From: Carnobacterium maltaromaticum DSM 20342 | Lineage (GTDB): Bacteria; Bacillota; Bacilli; Lactobacillales; Carnobacteriaceae | NCBI RefSeq assembly: GCF_000744945.1 | Contig: NZ_JQMX01000001.1 | Coordinates: 124,001-188,000 of the forward strand | DNA: 64,000 nucleotides | Direction: 5' to 3' | Part shown: positions 62,525 through 64,000 of the stretch, in pieces | Numbering within the stretch: position 1 is the stretch's first letter | Layout: each line of letters starts with the position of its first letter | Notes under the pieces: model-generated | What the model was told of the DNA's origin: nothing | The model's database searches: none | The model's input: only the letters and a program-made list of their open reading frames with translations | Translations under genes and position numbers: made by a program

Positions 62525-64000
62525 TTAGTTTGCGGGAGGAGGAATGGTTCCAGTACCCGTTCCAGGGGCGGTTCCTTCAGCAGGAGGTTTATTGGCTTCT
62601 TCTTCAGCCTTTTTCTTTTCTTCCTCCTCTTTTTTCTTCTTCTCTTCCTCTTCTTTTTTCTTTTTCTCCTCAGAAGCTTTGTCTTCCTCTGATTTTTTCT
62701 TGTTTTCTTCTTCTTTTTTCTTTTGTTCTTTATCTTTGGCGTCTTCAATTTTTTTCTTCTCTTCTTCTTCACGAGCTTTCAGATAGGTATCAAACCAAAA
62801 AGTGTTTAGCTCGGACGGAGTAGCACCAACAGCAAAGTTAAAGACTGTTGTTCCAGGTAAAAAGTTACTATTGAATAAATCAGTTGTCATAGGTCCAGTG
62901 ACATCAAGTGTTTTGCCATCAGGTAACGTCATTTTACCTGGTTTCATACCAGTCTGTGTTAAAACAGTGGATGAAACAATACCATTTGGTCGAACAAAAC
63001 TTTTGTCAGCCCCCATAATAGTTGGATTGACACTGTAGATTGCGTTGGCTAATTCAGCCCAATAACTTTCATTTGCTCCACTAGCATCAAAATCGGCACC
63101 ATTATCATAGTATTGTAATTGACGACGTTCATCTCCGTCATTATCGTATCCAATCCAAGAACTTAAAGTTACTTGAGGAGTACTAGCAATGAACCATACA
63201 TCAATAAAATCATTTGTTGTTCCTGTTTTACCAGCAAGATCAGGTGAAAAGTTTAGCTCATTTAAAATTCCAGCAGCTGTTCCACTTTCCACAACGGAAC
63301 GCATCATATCAATAGTTAGATAGGCTGTTTGCGGAGTGAAAACAGGTTCTGATTTTGTTTCATGTTCATAAATAATGTTGCCCTTTTTATCTGTAATATT
63401 TTCAATCATGTAGCCTTCAACATAATTTCCATTGTTGGCAACAGCAGCAAAAGCATTTGTTTGTTCTAAGACTGTTGGGCCTGTTTCTGTTCCTCCCAGT
63501 GAAAGGGCAGGGCGTTCATACTCTTCATCTGCAATTGAAGTGAAGCCTAATTTTTTCATATAATCCTTAGGGCTCATTCCAGCAGGTGAGTTTTTCAACA
63601 TCTCTAAATAAATTTTTGATGTTGGGTTATTGTAAGAACGTTTTAAAGCTTCACGAGCACTGACAAACTTCCCACTTATACCGCCACCATAGTTAGATGG
63701 ATTCCAGAGGTTTCCATCAGGTTGAAGGTAGTTAATGACTGTATCTGGAATCATAGTTGTCGGTTGAATCAATCCTTGTTCAAGAGCAGGTGCATAAACT
63801 AATAATGGTTTTATGGTTGAACCCGGTTGGCGATGAGTACCGAATGCATGATCGACTTGACTAATAGAAAAGTCACGTCCACCAACAAATCCAATAATTT
63901 TCCCAGAAGCATTGTCCATCAAGACACTTCCATTTTGTACAGGTTCGGCCTCTTGTACAGGTTCACCAGTTGTTTCATCTAAAACAACAGCACCTGTAAA
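62525..64000 (-). CDS. Class A penicillin-binding protein (N-terminus outside window)
   Basis: The frame is open to the window edge; only the transpeptidase half is seen. The SxxK active-site serine is in GSTIKP, the SxN motif in SYNNP and the KTG motif in AGKTGTTNDFIDVWF, so it cross-links peptidoglycan. The glycosyltransferase half must lie beyond base 64000. The C-terminus is an unusual tail of about 85 residues, rich in K and E (EEEEKKKKEEE type) and ending in a P/T/G-rich segment. Next to ccpA this is the PBP1B-like gene of enterococci and relatives. Confidence 0.92.
   Translation of the reverse strand, partial: FTGAVVLDETTGEPVQEAEPVQNGSVLMDNASGKIIGFVGGRDFSISQVDHAFGTHRQPGSTIKPLLVYAPALEQGLIQPTTMIPDTVINYLQPDGNLWNPSNYGGGISGKFVSAREALKRSYNNPTSKIYLEMLKNSPAGMSPKDYMKKLGFTSIADEEYERPALSLGGTETGPTVLEQTNAFAAVANNGNYVEGYMIENITDKKGNIIYEHETKSEPVFTPQTAYLTIDMMRSVVESGTAAGILNELNFSPDLAGKTGTTNDFIDVWFIASTPQVTLSSWIGYDNDGDERRQLQYYDNGADFDASGANESYWAELANAIYSVNPTIMGADKSFVRPNGIVSSTVLTQTGMKPGKMTLPDGKTLDVTGPMTTDLFNSNFLPGTTVFNFAVGATPSELNTFWFDTYLKAREEEEKKKIEDAKDKEQKKKEEENKKKSEEDKASEEKKKKEEEEKKKKEEEEKKKAEEEANKPPAEGTAPGTGTGTIPPPAN

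Noticed and set aside
62494..63038. Several open frames on both strands rich in Ser, Phe, Lys or Arg
   Set aside because: They are shadows of the K/E-rich tail of the PBP coded on the minus strand.

Overview
The window is a low-GC, AT-rich stretch of a Lactobacillales chromosome, most likely Carnobacterium or a close relative. The lactic-acid-bacterial gene orders (zapA-cvpA-mutS2-trxA-uvrC, dltXABCD, pepQ/ccpA/class A PBP) occur beside a CBS protein-dapH-dapL set that makes meso-diaminopimelate, the wall diamino acid of Carnobacterium. The genus call is inference; no rRNA or tRNA gene was seen.

Layout. 1-1935: the end of a GH4 6-phospho-beta-glucosidase, an 82-bp tandem repeat and an EcsC-family protein. 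1982-5257: a compact RiPP cluster, consisting of a 20-residue precursor ending in W-G-K-N, a leaky hairpin, a radical SAM/SPASM maturase, a stand-alone PqqD-like recognition protein and a MATE exporter. 5574-8602: pdxR divergent from pdxST. 8759-14025: cardiolipin synthase, an Mga-like regulator, a LacI regulator and a frameshifted acetamidase/formamidase. 14199-21727: an M23 hydrolase, an rRNA methylase, an HD protein, an ECF sigma with a DUF4349 membrane partner, a WrbA/HxlR divergent pair, and a MerR/oxidoreductase pair. 21763-25613: T-box-controlled pheST. 25786-36569: an alpha/beta hydrolase, an amino-acid permease, rnhC, zapA, cvpA, mutS2, trxA, another hydrolase and uvrC. 37089-41548: dltXABCD. 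41833-48035: an ABC exporter, a YslB protein with an acidic tail, murI, an rph-rdgB fusion and a phosphodiesterase. 48264-52982: a sortase-anchored GH85 endo-beta-N-acetylglucosaminidase. 53888-56634: the CBS protein, dapH and dapL. 56791-64000: a DUF2087/GIY-YIG protein, an MscS channel, ytxG/ytxH-like genes, pepQ, ccpA and the C-terminal part of a class A PBP.

The genes favour envelope biology (lipoteichoic acid D-alanylation, DAP synthesis, glutamate racemase, PBP, hydrolases, an envelope-type sigma/anti-sigma pair) and small redox switches beside quinone or flavin reductases.

Two things stand out. First, the RiPP cluster resembles the streptococcal RaS-RiPP WGK type, or a three-residue cyclophane type, in a new setting. 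Second, a modular imperfect palindrome of about 115-120 bp occurs at five separate places, always in the same direction as the following gene, ending in CTTTTTAT a few bases before that gene's Shine-Dalgarno sequence (a hypothetical gene, mutS2, uvrC, the CBS gene, dapL). Copies differ by compensatory changes that keep the stem paired, which points to a selected RNA structure or a domesticated palindromic mobile element. A third, smaller item is the dltA ribosome binding site, which is separated from its ATG by a near-perfect hairpin.
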